Shown: positions 1 to 9,597, numbered from the stretch's first letter. The stretch: DNA of 39,761 nucleotides from Saccharicrinis sp. (GCA_024635585.1 JAGXIP010000263.1:1-39761); one strand, 5' to 3'. Notes: generated by a model from the sequence alone, not told the origin. Made by a program: numbers and translations.

Positions 1-15
1 ACTATAAGCCGGTCA

Positions 16-136
16 GGGGGTCAGTATGCCGGAATGACAATATAAATTACTCCAATAAATTTATTATTGGGGGGGTCAGTATCCCGGAATGGGGGGTCAG
101 CTTCGTCCGGAATGGGGGGTCAGTATGCTCCGGAAT
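16..136 (+). mobile_element. IS21-like transposon end: four direct repeats
   Basis: Four direct copies of a 20-23 bp unit occur at 16-35, 71-90, 91-113 and 114-136. Each begins GGGG(G)TCAG and ends CCGGAAT, with a variable 3-6 bp centre. Arrays of this GGGTCA..CCGGAAT kind are, from memory, typical of the multiple terminal repeats of IS21-family elements in Bacteroidota. No istA or istB gene is inside the window, so this is a terminus or a remnant. Degenerate copies in the opposite orientation lie at 22581-22623. IS assignment is inference; the repeats themselves are directly visible. Confidence 0.6.
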
Positions 137-195
137 CTACACTTATTATTGCCTCTCTTTGAAACACTGCTTTTTTAACTCACAACGGTAACTAA

Positions 196-939
196 ATGAA
201 TAAGATGACTGGAATTGTATTTATTATTGCGGGCTTGATCTCGCTTATTATTGGCACCATTATTTACTTCTCCGGCAAGGAAAATCAGAGTGATGACACC
301 CTCAAAACAATTGAGCATGCTGTTGATATAGCAATATCCGATGGTGTTCTTACAAACAATGAGAAAGACACTTTACCTAGATTGGCAACAGACAAGAAGT
401 TAGATGCTGAATTTGTTATAGATACTGCTCAAAGGCGAATTGTGGAATCAAAAACTAAAGCGGAGACTGTCATCATAGACATCAATAAAAAGAATGGTGA
501 TGATTTCGAAGCTTATATTGTAGAAAAGCTGAATCCTAAATATTTCAAAATCAAACAGTGGCAAGGTGATAAATATGCTAATGGACGTTATGCTGAATCA
601 AATCTTAACCCTGATATTATAATTGAATTCTCACTTGGAAGGAATACATCAACTTTTGCAATAGAGTGTAAATGGCGTAAAGATCTTTATAAGGGAGGTC
701 TGGAAATTACAGATGATGACCAACTTGACAGATATCGTAAATTTGAACGGGAGTCAGGTAATAAGGTTTTCGTCGCAGTAGGCCTGGGTAACGAAGGCTC
801 ATCACCGGCAAGATTGTTTATTATTCCTCTTTCCAAGGTTAAAGGTAGCTTCATGGCTATAGATTATTTAGCAACTTTTGAAAAGAATGAGATTAAGAAG
901 AATCTGTATTACGATGAGGAGGCTGGGACATTGAGGTAA
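196..939 (+). CDS. Membrane-anchored restriction endonuclease-like protein
   Basis: A 247-residue protein starting at ATG. Residues 5-27 form one hydrophobic N-terminal segment. Residues about 30-80 (AISDGVLTNNEKDTL) resemble the acidic helical TerB-type fold. Residues about 95-235 look like a PD-(D/E)XK nuclease core: an aspartate in NPDIIIEF is followed by the strand motif AIECKW, giving D...ExK. Proteins of this plan are usually annotated as restriction endonuclease-like membrane proteins; the substrate is unknown. It stands alone on the plus strand, just inside the IS-like end, and converges on the minus-strand restriction operon. The nuclease call is moderately secure, the TerB-like call weak. 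Confidence 0.6.
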   Translation: MNKMTGIVFIIAGLISLIIGTIIYFSGKENQSDDTLKTIEHAVDIAISDGVLTNNEKDTLPRLATDKKLDAEFVIDTAQRRIVESKTKAETVIIDINKKNGDDFEAYIVEKLNPKYFKIKQWQGDKYANGRYAESNLNPDIIIEFSLGRNTSTFAIECKWRKDLYKGGLEITDDDQLDRYRKFERESGNKVFVAVGLGNEGSSPARLFIIPLSKVKGSFMAIDYLATFEKNEIKKNLYYDEEAGTLR

Positions 940-958
940 GTTAATTAGCTGAGATATA

Positions 959-1160
959 TCAACTCTTCAAAAACACATTCTCCTGATGGTATTCAAGGAA
1001 TTCCTTTGATGGATAGTACTTACTTGGGGTTGACTGTTCGCACTCTATGGAATGATGTGGCTTGCTACCAGCATATCAATAAGATCTATGCCTGTTAGAG
1101 CACATTTGTTGTTATAATTGATAAAATCACGAGCGACGAAAGTTTGCAGCATTCCCATCA
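959..1160 (-). pseudogene. Decayed HNH endonuclease remnant
   Basis: This otherwise empty stretch translates on the minus strand into pieces of an HNH restriction-type nuclease. From about 1160 down one frame reads RDFINYNNKCALTGIDL and then LVASHIIP before a stop, which matches the xCALTGI...ASHIIPW region of such proteins. A second frame ending at TGA 959-961 reads YYPSKEFLEYHQENVF, the usual C-terminal end of the same family. The middle, including most of the catalytic domain after the first histidine, is missing. It follows the DUF4420 gene and was probably the last gene of that operon. The reading is by recognition only. Confidence 0.65.
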
Positions 1161-1168
1161 TTAAAGTA

Positions 1169-2149
1169 TTAAAAAGCAGCAAATAGCTGTTGTTTATTTT
1201 TTATAACTTTTACATCAATAGGTTTTATAAGTGTTAAATCTGATTTATACTTTACTTCAGTTACATTGTTCGGAATGTAGAACTCCTCAATTTTGGAAAT
1301 TTCTTGGTGTAGATAAAATTGTAAAGATTGTTTTGCAATCTCATAGTCGAATTTAATCCCGATTGATTGCTCTATTGAACTTCCAAGTGTTCTGCAAACT
1401 ATAAAATTTAACTTTTCAATTATTTCAAAATCATTATTGACTTTTTCGCTTATCCTCTCAATTAGATTCTTGATGCTTGCACCAGAGTTATGTTGTTTTA
1501 AAAAGATTGAAGCTATTAGGACCTGTGTGTTTGATGGGGGATTTAATTGTTCTGCTGAAAAAATGTGTTTTCTTTCGAAGTTAGCACTACTTTTCACTTC
1601 TATTCTTTCCAATCCAGCATTAAAGTCGAACTTTTCTTCCGGGATATTATGCCAATAATTTATTAATGTGCTTGCATTGCGGGAATAATCAATCAAAAAA
1701 AGTTCTGCCCATAATCCATTTACTGTTTTAGTGGGAGTATCTATAAGTGATTTAAATACTTCCACAAACTTTTTTAGCGAATCAATTACTACATCATGTG
1801 TTGGGTCTTGTCCAATTGATTTAATTAGCGTTTCTGAAATTCTTAAAAAATATTCTTTAAGATTTCTATCGCTACAACTGAATGTAATTACAGTTATGGT
1901 TTGAAGCCTTATAAGCCCATTTTCATAAATCTTACATTCGAGATTTTGTTCTAGCTGTAAGTATTTTAATCGAAAGTTTTTTAAGCTTGTATCTTTGAAT
2001 CGCTTAGCTATTGTAAGCAATAAAACTGCATTTCCTTGAAAGTCTATTGCTATCCGGAAGTTAGGATATTCTGGAATAGGGATAGCATTAAAGACTCTAC
2101 TATCATTTTCAGGAAGGCTTAAAGTATCATATTGTTCAATTAAATTCAT
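1169..2149 (-). CDS. DUF4420 family PD-(D/E)XK nuclease
   Basis: A 326-residue protein of the DUF4420 (PD-(D/E)XK motif protein) family. The catalytic signature is visible: E149 in GLWAELFL, D175 in KFDFN, then E184 and K186 in RIEVKSS. Such proteins are predicted DNA nucleases that accompany Z1 ATPases and MutL/MORC-like ATPases in restriction-type operons. The start codon overlaps the Z1 stop by 4 bp (ATGA), so the two are almost certainly translationally coupled. It is the last intact gene of the minus-strand operon. A role as the cutting subunit is inference from family and context. Confidence 0.82.
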   Translation of the reverse strand: MNLIEQYDTLSLPENDSRVFNAIPIPEYPNFRIAIDFQGNAVLLLTIAKRFKDTSLKNFRLKYLQLEQNLECKIYENGLIRLQTITVITFSCSDRNLKEYFLRISETLIKSIGQDPTHDVVIDSLKKFVEVFKSLIDTPTKTVNGLWAELFLIDYSRNASTLINYWHNIPEEKFDFNAGLERIEVKSSANFERKHIFSAEQLNPPSNTQVLIASIFLKQHNSGASIKNLIERISEKVNNDFEIIEKLNFIVCRTLGSSIEQSIGIKFDYEIAKQSLQFYLHQEISKIEEFYIPNNVTEVKYKSDLTLIKPIDVKVIKNKQQLFAAF

Positions 2150-4383
2150 ACCTGCCTAATTATATCAACCCCCATATGCTCAGGAACCCAAATTGCCAAT
2201 GTTGGTACATTCATAAATTCAGTATCTCTCAAATTCAATAGGTGAATTTGAATAGTTAATAGGTTTTCATCTTTAATCTCTGAATCTCCTGGGTATACAA
2301 CATTACCTGTTCTTGGGTTTCTCCCTTGGAATAATTGCTGAATTTCATCATTTCTGTTTAATCTACGTGTTCTAGGTGTCCAATTGTCTATTGAAGTTGT
2401 ACTCATTAAATAAACCAAACATTCATCATTTAAATGCTCCTCAATATATCCTTTTAAAATGCCTCTAAGGCTTGAATATGTTGCAGAATCGCTTTCACGT
2501 GTATAACGAAGTTTATTGAGAAGGTGTTCCAAACATTCCTGAATGCTTATTCTTGCTACCAAATGTTTCTGGTCTTCTGTTCTGTTCACATGCCCCTCAT
2601 CTTGATTGAAAGTTCTAGATCTTGATTGTAGAAAAGTAAAAACTGCATTTCGATTGAGTTCAATTAACTCATCTGTATCATGTGGAGCATTGATTCTAAA
2701 CCAGTCATTCCCAAAAGTATCTCTATCCAAATCATCATAAATAATATTATTTCTAGTCAAATTAAGCATTTGATTAAGTACTGCTTCTCTGTCCCAATTA
2801 TTTAAGTGACTATCATTCAAGTGGAATTCTATAAGTCTGTTCCTTACATCTTCTTCATGTTCCACTATGAAGTTGTATGAGTCAATGGTGACTTGATCTA
2901 AAAACACTCTACAGTATCCTAAATAGCTTCTTTTATATCCAAAAAACCTTGCTCTTTGTTGAATTGTATCAACGTTACCCGTTCCAATATTTCTCGGCAT
3001 ATATGTAACTGTAAGTCCTTCTACTGTGAAACCTCGATCCATTGATTGGCCACCAACCAAAATCCAAGAATAAAAATCATTCCATGGAATTTGTGGTGTA
3101 GCACCGTTTCTGGAGTTCACTTCAACAATTTGGGTGTATCGCAAAGCATGAATTAAACTTATTCCTGTAAGAGTCTCAAAACATGGCAAGTCAGAAAGTG
3201 TCATTTGAAGTTGATCGTATGAAGTCCTAAACTCATTTAAAAGTTCTCTTTTATCATCTTCATCGTTTCCTGAGAGTAGCCTTTGCCAGCTGTTGCAAGT
3301 GTTCCTAATCCAATTAGTAAATTCATTATGGTCCCCCTGTAACCTTGAAGGATGCACTAACATTGTTCTATTTCTATGATTGTTTTGCATTTCTCCTGCA
3401 ACAACTCCCAGAAAGAAAATGCGTAAGGCGCTTTTTAAGCTTTCAGGAATCTCATAAAGTGAATTGTTTTGTGAAGGAATTTCGTTCGGAGGTATTTCTA
3501 CAATTAGATTATGGTTGCCTCTAAAAAAATCAATACCCCCCGTGTAATCGGGACCTGGAGTTAGTAACTTAATAAAATTTGGTGATAATCTATCCATTAT
3601 ATTTATAAATAGATTAGCTTGTGGTGTTGCCGTATATTGTAAAAATGTATGATGAGGAAAAATACTTCGAAGTGCAGTTATTCTTCTATATATTGATGAA
3701 ACCTGATTTTCAGTCAAACTTTCAATGTCTATGTTTTGACGTGCAGCCCATCTTGCTCTTGTGTTTAAACTTGCCTGATCACCCTCGTCATCTATGATCA
3801 AGGTTGGCACTCCTAAAAGATTTTGGCCAGTAAGGACATTCACAACATTATTCAAATGTGAAGTGTTCTTCATCACTGTAATAAGTAAAGTTCTACACCT
3901 TTCTTTTGGGAATGATAAATCAACCCACTGAGCAAGAGTTGTTTCAATTGTTTCCGCTTCTTGCCTGGTGCTTGGATTTTGAAGCAATGTCCATTTCCTA
4001 TCAAATCGAGTATTGAGTCTCAAATCATTGACTAATCTTTGTGTTGATTGATTAACAAGATTTGTTGAGACCCCTGCTATGACTATAACAATCTGATAGT
4101 TATTATCCCGAGCTAAAGCTGTAAGTGTAGTAAATGAAAGTGTTTTACCGCTTTGGACGTAGCCTATAACAATTCCAGTTTCATTGTTGGTCTGGCCATT
4201 CGGATTGCCACATACTTGCATTATCCGATGAGTTTCATCTAATATTCTCTCTCCGCTTTCATCTAAAGAACCGGATGAGTTGCTGAAACCTTTGCTTTTT
4301 AATAATTCAGTTGTTTCGTCACCAACAAATGGATGCCACTGTCCACTTAAAATGTTATCCTGAATTTCAATAATCTCTGTCAT
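2146..4383 (-). CDS. Z1 domain superfamily 2 helicase-like ATPase
   Basis: A 745-residue protein with the Z1 domain architecture. Walker A is GYVQSGKT (residues 74-81), Walker B IIDDEGD (about 196-202), motif III-like QYTATPQANLF (249-259), and motif VI-like QQRARFFGYK (475-484) follows GGQSMDRGFTVEGL (444-457). Z1 proteins are predicted nucleic-acid-dependent ATPases found with MutL-like ATPases and nucleases in defence operons. The next gene, DUF4420, overlaps it by 4 bp. A gap of 135 bp with no gene separates its start from the upstream gene, so a secondary promoter there is possible. Family assignment is strong; the mechanism is inferred. Confidence 0.88.
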   Translation of the reverse strand: MTEIIEIQDNILSGQWHPFVGDETTELLKSKGFSNSSGSLDESGERILDETHRIMQVCGNPNGQTNNETGIVIGYVQSGKTLSFTTLTALARDNNYQIVIVIAGVSTNLVNQSTQRLVNDLRLNTRFDRKWTLLQNPSTRQEAETIETTLAQWVDLSFPKERCRTLLITVMKNTSHLNNVVNVLTGQNLLGVPTLIIDDEGDQASLNTRARWAARQNIDIESLTENQVSSIYRRITALRSIFPHHTFLQYTATPQANLFINIMDRLSPNFIKLLTPGPDYTGGIDFFRGNHNLIVEIPPNEIPSQNNSLYEIPESLKSALRIFFLGVVAGEMQNNHRNRTMLVHPSRLQGDHNEFTNWIRNTCNSWQRLLSGNDEDDKRELLNEFRTSYDQLQMTLSDLPCFETLTGISLIHALRYTQIVEVNSRNGATPQIPWNDFYSWILVGGQSMDRGFTVEGLTVTYMPRNIGTGNVDTIQQRARFFGYKRSYLGYCRVFLDQVTIDSYNFIVEHEEDVRNRLIEFHLNDSHLNNWDREAVLNQMLNLTRNNIIYDDLDRDTFGNDWFRINAPHDTDELIELNRNAVFTFLQSRSRTFNQDEGHVNRTEDQKHLVARISIQECLEHLLNKLRYTRESDSATYSSLRGILKGYIEEHLNDECLVYLMSTTSIDNWTPRTRRLNRNDEIQQLFQGRNPRTGNVVYPGDSEIKDENLLTIQIHLLNLRDTEFMNVPTLAIWVPEHMGVDIIRQV

Positions 4384-4518
4384 ATTGGTATCTCATTCAA
4401 ATGCATAAGTGTCATAATTTACTATAGGCTAAATACTCATATAGTATCTACCACTGGTTCAGTTGGAATTGTAAAGATCCTCTAAAGTCTTGGAGAAATG
4501 CAGTCATAATATAATTTG

Positions 4519-5361
4519 CTAAGCAATGAGTTTAGATTCGATCCACTGGATAATTTTATCATTCAGTGCTTGAGTTAGTATTTTTCGATTGCTTGAGAAC
4601 AATCTAAATAATCTTGCTCTATCTATTATTAATCCATAATCACTACAAGCATTTTGCCAATCATTTATATCAACCACTTGGGTTATGGCTAAACTTGATA
4701 ATACTGATTTTTGATTGAATGAAAAGTAACGTCTATATGAATCGATTGGGACAGTTTTTTTGTCATTCCAATTCTTACCAGCAGCACATTGCACGAAAAG
4801 TAAGATGCAGTTACCTCTAATTTCATCAAATTGCTTATAAACAATTATATCGACCCCTCTATCTTTGTCATCAGGATTTGGGTCATCATACCGCTTTTCA
4901 TTAATTCTACTTGCAAAACTATCTAATTGTTTTTTAAAGGAAAAACTACTTGGGAATCCAAATGCATGTCCATAAGATAATAAGTATTTTTCTAAGCAAC
5001 ATTTGGTTATATCTTCAAAATACTTTGTGCCACTGTCTCTTTTAGATCCTTTAGTAGTTATTCCCACCCCATATGCAGAATAATAAAGACAAAGGGCATA
5101 TTCGGGATATTTTTTCCAACCTATTTTTGGCCTAATATTACTTCCAATAACTTGAAAGGGTTTTATACGCCCATAGAGTAATAGTCTTCTTTCTAGTTCA
5201 GAAATTACACTATCAATATCCTCTTCCTCAATAGATATTGCTTCCTTTTGAAGAATGGATAGAATCTTTGACTTTGAAAGTGTGGCTTTGTATACAAGTA
5301 TGTATAACTCAACCCAATCAGCTATTCTACTTATATTGTTTGAATGTGGTACACTTATCAT
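4519..5361 (-). CDS. Putative nuclease with variant PD-(D/E)XK site
   Basis: A 280-residue protein. Residues 1-100 look like a helical, possibly winged-helix, region. The C-terminal part carries a PD-(D/E)XK-like pattern: a conserved-looking helix around E116, then RGVDIIVY with D171, then LLFVQCAAGKNW with Q191 and K195. The usual glutamate of ExK is replaced by glutamine (QxxxGK), a variant I recall from restriction-associated hypothetical proteins. Its start overlaps the stop of the ParB-like gene by 4 bp, so they are coupled. It may cut DNA or may be an inactive recognition subunit; the sequence cannot decide. The fold call is moderate. Confidence 0.6.
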   Translation of the reverse strand: MISVPHSNNISRIADWVELYILVYKATLSKSKILSILQKEAISIEEEDIDSVISELERRLLLYGRIKPFQVIGSNIRPKIGWKKYPEYALCLYYSAYGVGITTKGSKRDSGTKYFEDITKCCLEKYLLSYGHAFGFPSSFSFKKQLDSFASRINEKRYDDPNPDDKDRGVDIIVYKQFDEIRGNCILLFVQCAAGKNWNDKKTVPIDSYRRYFSFNQKSVLSSLAITQVVDINDWQNACSDYGLIIDRARLFRLFSSNRKILTQALNDKIIQWIESKLIA

Positions 5362-6533
5362 CTAAGCATTTTCTTAAGTTCTTCCCCTGCCTTAATACAC
5401 TCGTCAACCAAATGCTCAATTTCATTTGTTTTATATTTGTATGCTACACTCAAAGCTGTTTGCATATTCTTAATCGCTTCATTTAGTTTCTTAGTCAAAA
5501 ATATTTTTTCACCACCACTTCTTTCATATGCATCTTCTAATACACCGTATTTGATTAAGTATTCTGTCGCATCTTCGTCTGAGAGTATTGGAGCTAATCT
5601 TGAAGTGATTTTTCTAGAATCTGTTAATAATGGCTGCTGATCAGTTCCATTGCCGAAAATCCATGTTAACACCTTCCCTAAACTTTCTATTTTTTTAATT
5701 TGAACAACTCTTTTTGAAAAATCGATTTCTTTATGTGATTGAATTCCAATAAATTCTCGAATGCTTGGTGAATTTAATGCAACTGTAATTAATGAAAATT
5801 TATTTTTGATATTGCTTGTATCAAAGTTTAAGTCATTTTCTGCCTCATTAAGCACCTTATAACAAAGATATTGCTTTTTGATAACATCAGTTCGATCAGC
5901 TGTTTGACGTTGCACCTCTTTAATGCTTTCTTCTATTGTTTTATTTTTGGCTATTCCTTCCTCTATCCTGCTTGCAAGGAATACAGCTTTAGCATATGCT
6001 TCCCATTTTAAAAGTCCTGCTATATGACGCACGCCTAGATATGCTGATATATTCTCTCTATTTAGATAAAAAATGGCAGGAATTACCTTTAAATCTGATA
6101 CAACTTTTTCAGAAGTTGGCATTGGAAAGTCTTTAGCAACTTTGATTTTTTTTCTTAATTCACTATCTAGAAGTAATTTTAAGGTTGCTGTTCTTCTGTT
6201 ACCTTCTACTACGGTAAACCTTAATTTATTCTTTTGAATTAGATCTTGAAGATATAATTGTTGTTTTTCAACGTCTAATCTTGGATTATAATCAAGCGGC
6301 ATTTTTTGTGGCACCACAACAATTGGCTCTTCATCAAAATAGCCGTTTTCTGCCATTGAATAGGCTAATTCTTCAACATCAAATTGCTCATACAGTATTT
6401 GAATCAAATCAATTTGAGAATTAGTTATACTCTTTTTTGCTAACCTAGGATTTTCATTATCTAAATCCAGAAGTTCTATAGGAATATTTAGTTGTGGTCT
6501 TTTCCGACCTATTCCGGCTATATCTTCACTCAC
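5358..6533 (-). CDS. ParB/Srx-fold domain protein
   Basis: A 391-residue protein. The N-terminal half resembles the ParB/sulfiredoxin domain: a segment YSMAENGYFDEEPIVVV (residues 59-74) is followed by VVEGNRRTATLKLL (108-121), the equivalent of the ParB G-E-x-R-R nucleotide-binding motif. Related domains bind CTP or ATP and occur in chromosome partition, DNA modification and defence proteins. The C-terminal half (about 170-391) is helical and not recognised. The start is GTG: no ATG occurs in frame until residue 60, which would remove the domain edge. It lies 6 bp after the GHKL ATPase gene and overlaps the following gene by 4 bp. It may act as a DNA-loading or recognition factor, by inference. 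Confidence 0.72.
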   Translation of the reverse strand: MSEDIAGIGRKRPQLNIPIELLDLDNENPRLAKKSITNSQIDLIQILYEQFDVEELAYSMAENGYFDEEPIVVVPQKMPLDYNPRLDVEKQQLYLQDLIQKNKLRFTVVEGNRRTATLKLLLDSELRKKIKVAKDFPMPTSEKVVSDLKVIPAIFYLNRENISAYLGVRHIAGLLKWEAYAKAVFLASRIEEGIAKNKTIEESIKEVQRQTADRTDVIKKQYLCYKVLNEAENDLNFDTSNIKNKFSLITVALNSPSIREFIGIQSHKEIDFSKRVVQIKKIESLGKVLTWIFGNGTDQQPLLTDSRKITSRLAPILSDEDATEYLIKYGVLEDAYERSGGEKIFLTKKLNEAIKNMQTALSVAYKYKTNEIEHLVDECIKAGEELKKMLR

Positions 6534-6539
6534 TTTGAT

Positions 6540-8072
6540 TTATTTTGATAGTTTATCAATTAGTTCGTTAAAATTTCTGCGAACTTCACCTTGATTCTTG
6601 TAACTATCTTTTGCGATAATTTCTGAAAGACCAAAAGCTGCAGCAATCCTAAGTATCGGTTCTATCTTGGTGGTGTCAGCACCTGCAAACTCTACCATAA
6701 AAGGATGAGTCAATGAAAGTCTTATTCCTATTTGTCTAATAGATGGGTTATTAACTTTATCTTTAATGAAACTATCCCCAACCTCAATTAGCTCTGTCAA
6801 TGAGGGATCATATGAAAGTTCAATTGAGATTTTCCAATCAATCTTATTAAATCGTATATTAAATTCTTTATGAAGGGTTTTTTCAGTAGGTATTAAATTT
6901 AATCGTTCAGACTCTGGTTCATTTATCGTATTTACAACATCATTAATTGCTTTTGGTGCGTTCTTCTCAAAATAATTAACAGTCGCATCAAGAGCTTTTT
7001 TTGCAGCCTTGTACTCCTTTTCTGTTGCTCTGACTCTGTATTGTTCAGCTTGTTGAAGTAGAGGGAAAGATTTATTACTAATATCGTCTTTTAGAAGCCT
7101 TAAAAATGCATCAAGATTCTCGTCCCATTTGATTCCTTTTTTAGTAAAAGAAACTTCAAATCCTTCTAGATGTAATTCTCCAAATACTCTTTGATATCTG
7201 TAACTATTCGGAGCACCGAAAATAAAATCAGGCCGAAATCCATTGTCATAACTACCTTCGATTACTCTGCCTCTTCGAAATAATGCAAAACCAGCTTCAG
7301 ATGTCGAAGCTTTATCTCTGATAGCAACAAAGCCATGAACACTCATCCCATCTTCGATATTAAATGATATTTCCTTTTTCCAAAGGATGTTTCCTCCTTT
7401 AGGCTCATCATATCTTGGAACATTTAAAATTTTGGGTTCATGATATTTTAATTCTTCTCCATCAAGAGTTAAAACTAATATTCCTTTGCGAATAAAATCT
7501 CGATAAATGCTTTGTAAATGCTCTTTGACCTTACCAATGCCCCTTCTTCTAGGCATTCGATTTACATTAAATAATTCTATGATTGTATAGTGGTAATTTT
7601 TTTCACTCGGTTTTACTTCAACATCAAGTTCCTCGATTTTGTCCAAATAAATCCTTTTCATTTCAAAAAAGACTCTTTTTTCTTTAGTTTCTCCAATAGC
7701 AGTTGAAGTTACACACCATTCATCAGCAAACCAGCAAGCTGCAGATTTCATTCCCATTCCAAATTCAGAAAGTCCAGTATTGTCAGGTGGGACGTCGGCA
7801 GCTCTAAAAGCCCTTGGATAGTCAACATCATTAATGCCAGCAGCATTATCCCGGATTGTAATCCTATTCTCTGGTTCATTAATCTCAATTGATACTCGAA
7901 GTTTATAGTCTTTGCCTTCAATTAATTTTAGTTGCCTTTCGTTTTTCTGGTAGCTAGCAAGAGCATTATCAACAAATTCAGCAAGAGCAAACCATGTTTC
8001 ATATTCTAAAAACTTCAGAACAGAAAGCATTGTAACTTCAGGGCGAATACTTACTTTATCTGGCTGATTCAT
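6540..8072 (-). CDS. MutL/MORC-like GHKL ATPase
   Basis: A 510-residue protein with the GHKL ATP-binding fold at the N-terminus. The N box is AEFVDNAL (residues 31-38, with E32, D35 and N36), the G1 box is RDNAAGI (74-80), and the G2 box is EFGMGMKSA (103-111). This is the arrangement of MutL, Hsp90 and MORC proteins. Bacterial MORC-like ATPases encoded with methylases, Z1 proteins and nucleases are predicted to act as ATP-driven DNA clamps or switches. The rest of the protein (about 200-510) gives no further domain I can name. Its start overlaps the end of the methyltransferase gene by 17 bp, fixing it in the same operon. Confidence 0.85.
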   Translation of the reverse strand: MNQPDKVSIRPEVTMLSVLKFLEYETWFALAEFVDNALASYQKNERQLKLIEGKDYKLRVSIEINEPENRITIRDNAAGINDVDYPRAFRAADVPPDNTGLSEFGMGMKSAACWFADEWCVTSTAIGETKEKRVFFEMKRIYLDKIEELDVEVKPSEKNYHYTIIELFNVNRMPRRRGIGKVKEHLQSIYRDFIRKGILVLTLDGEELKYHEPKILNVPRYDEPKGGNILWKKEISFNIEDGMSVHGFVAIRDKASTSEAGFALFRRGRVIEGSYDNGFRPDFIFGAPNSYRYQRVFGELHLEGFEVSFTKKGIKWDENLDAFLRLLKDDISNKSFPLLQQAEQYRVRATEKEYKAAKKALDATVNYFEKNAPKAINDVVNTINEPESERLNLIPTEKTLHKEFNIRFNKIDWKISIELSYDPSLTELIEVGDSFIKDKVNNPSIRQIGIRLSLTHPFMVEFAGADTTKIEPILRIAAAFGLSEIIAKDSYKNQGEVRRNFNELIDKLSK

Positions 8073-9414
8073 GTTGAAGTAAGATATTATAGTGATCTTT
8101 ATTCTTTACTATGCTTTTAATTTTGTTTTGGTGATCTAAAAATAGCTTCTCCGCAATTAATCCCACAATCTTTGAATTTACAGCATTACCTAAAGCTTTA
8201 AAAGCAGCATTTTCATTATGTGGAAGTTTTATACCTTCAAGTGATTGAAGTTTCAAGCCTTCTTCTTTAGAAAGATAGCGTTCTTGCCATGCTACAATAG
8301 GAATTTGAGTGTTCGTACAAACAAGTGAGGGGAAAAAATCAACCTTCTTTACTCTGATTCCTGAAGCTCTAAATTGAAGTATGTAATCATTAATTTTTCT
8401 ATCGCCGTTTCCAACATTCCATTCAAGTTTTTGCCAACTTTGAGATGGAAGTTGACTTATAAGTTTAACTACATCCTCAATATATTTTTTGTTTTCTTTA
8501 TAGAATTGTCTGTTATACCGTATATACCTCTGTTTCCAAGCAGGAAATGGTTTATCAACTCTTGCATAACTTGGAAGATTAGCAAGTTGCTGTTCTTTTG
8601 ATAAGCCTTTAAGGCTCTTACCAAAATTACCCTTAAATTTTGAAAGTTCTGTTTCTATGAGAATTTGTGGGTAATCATCTTCAAATGGATATGTTGCTCC
8701 AAACTCCATCCCCCAAATCGGAAACCCTGGAAGTTTTACTTCTCTTGGGATATTGGTGATGAACTCCTGCCAAAGTTTCAAACACTCAACATTAGCCCTA
8801 GGCAGTCGCTTTGCGTTTGCAGGGTTTATCTCTATATATTTATGAATTTCACTGCTTTCAGTTTTTAGTTTATCTATTTCGTCAAAACTAAAATGGTCCA
8901 ATCCATTCAACGAACCTACAATGAATATTCTAAGTCGATGTTGTGGTATCCCAAAATCTTGTGGAGAATATATCCCATGATCGACTGTATAACCTAAGAA
9001 CTCAAGGTTATTTTTCATTACACGCCATGTCTCTTCATTATCATGCTTTGCAATAAAAGGCACATTTTCAAGTATAAAATACGCTGGTTTTCTAAAACTA
9101 AGTATCTTAACAATTTCGTCAAATAAAGTCCCTCTATCGTCTTCCCGTCCAAGTTGTTTTCCAGCTTTTGAGAATGGTTGGCAAGGAAACCCTGCACATA
9201 AAATATCGTGTTTTGGAATTATGGAGATTTCTTTTTCCACAATTTTCTTAATATCACCATGGACTTCAATTCCCCAATTTTCTTGATATACTTGTCTTAG
9301 TGTTGGATCAAGTTCACTAGCAAAGACACATTCATGGCCAAGTTCATGCAGAGCTTTATGAAATCCACCTAATCCTGCAAATAAATCAATAAATTTAAGT
9401 TTTCTCATTTCCAT
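8056..9414 (-). CDS. dcm: C5 DNA cytosine methyltransferase
   Basis: A 452-residue DNA (cytosine-5) methyltransferase. Motif I is DLFAGLGGF (residues 10-18), motif IV AGFPCQPFS with catalytic C78, motif VI FILENVP (113-119), motif VIII PQHRLRIFIVG (157-167), and motif X GNAV (409-412). The variable region between about 185 and 365 is the expected target recognition domain; the target sequence cannot be read from it. It is the first gene of the coupled block that runs through the GHKL ATPase and would mark self DNA. A second start, ATG, lies two codons in. A 183-bp gap upstream separates it from the DUF2075 gene and may hold its own promoter. The symbol is generic. Confidence 0.93.
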   Translation of the reverse strand: MEMRKLKFIDLFAGLGGFHKALHELGHECVFASELDPTLRQVYQENWGIEVHGDIKKIVEKEISIIPKHDILCAGFPCQPFSKAGKQLGREDDRGTLFDEIVKILSFRKPAYFILENVPFIAKHDNEETWRVMKNNLEFLGYTVDHGIYSPQDFGIPQHRLRIFIVGSLNGLDHFSFDEIDKLKTESSEIHKYIEINPANAKRLPRANVECLKLWQEFITNIPREVKLPGFPIWGMEFGATYPFEDDYPQILIETELSKFKGNFGKSLKGLSKEQQLANLPSYARVDKPFPAWKQRYIRYNRQFYKENKKYIEDVVKLISQLPSQSWQKLEWNVGNGDRKINDYILQFRASGIRVKKVDFFPSLVCTNTQIPIVAWQERYLSKEEGLKLQSLEGIKLPHNENAAFKALGNAVNSKIVGLIAEKLFLDHQNKIKSIVKNKDHYNILLQHESAR

Positions 9415-9597
9415 TTACAAAGTGCCAAAAACTAACATTATACCAGGTAATTCTGACGATTAATCTACAATGAAATTTACAAATCAGCCATCTTAGCAAA
9501 GTTCATGATTTAAAGAATGCAAATTCTAAATTTCTTTTCCTTAGAACAAATATTTTATGAGTAGATATTATATCATTAAGATATAAAAATTTGCAGA

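Noticed and set aside
5358-6533. Chromosome or plasmid partition ParB
   Set aside because: No ParA partner, no clear HTH after the ParB motif, and the gene is locked into a restriction operon.
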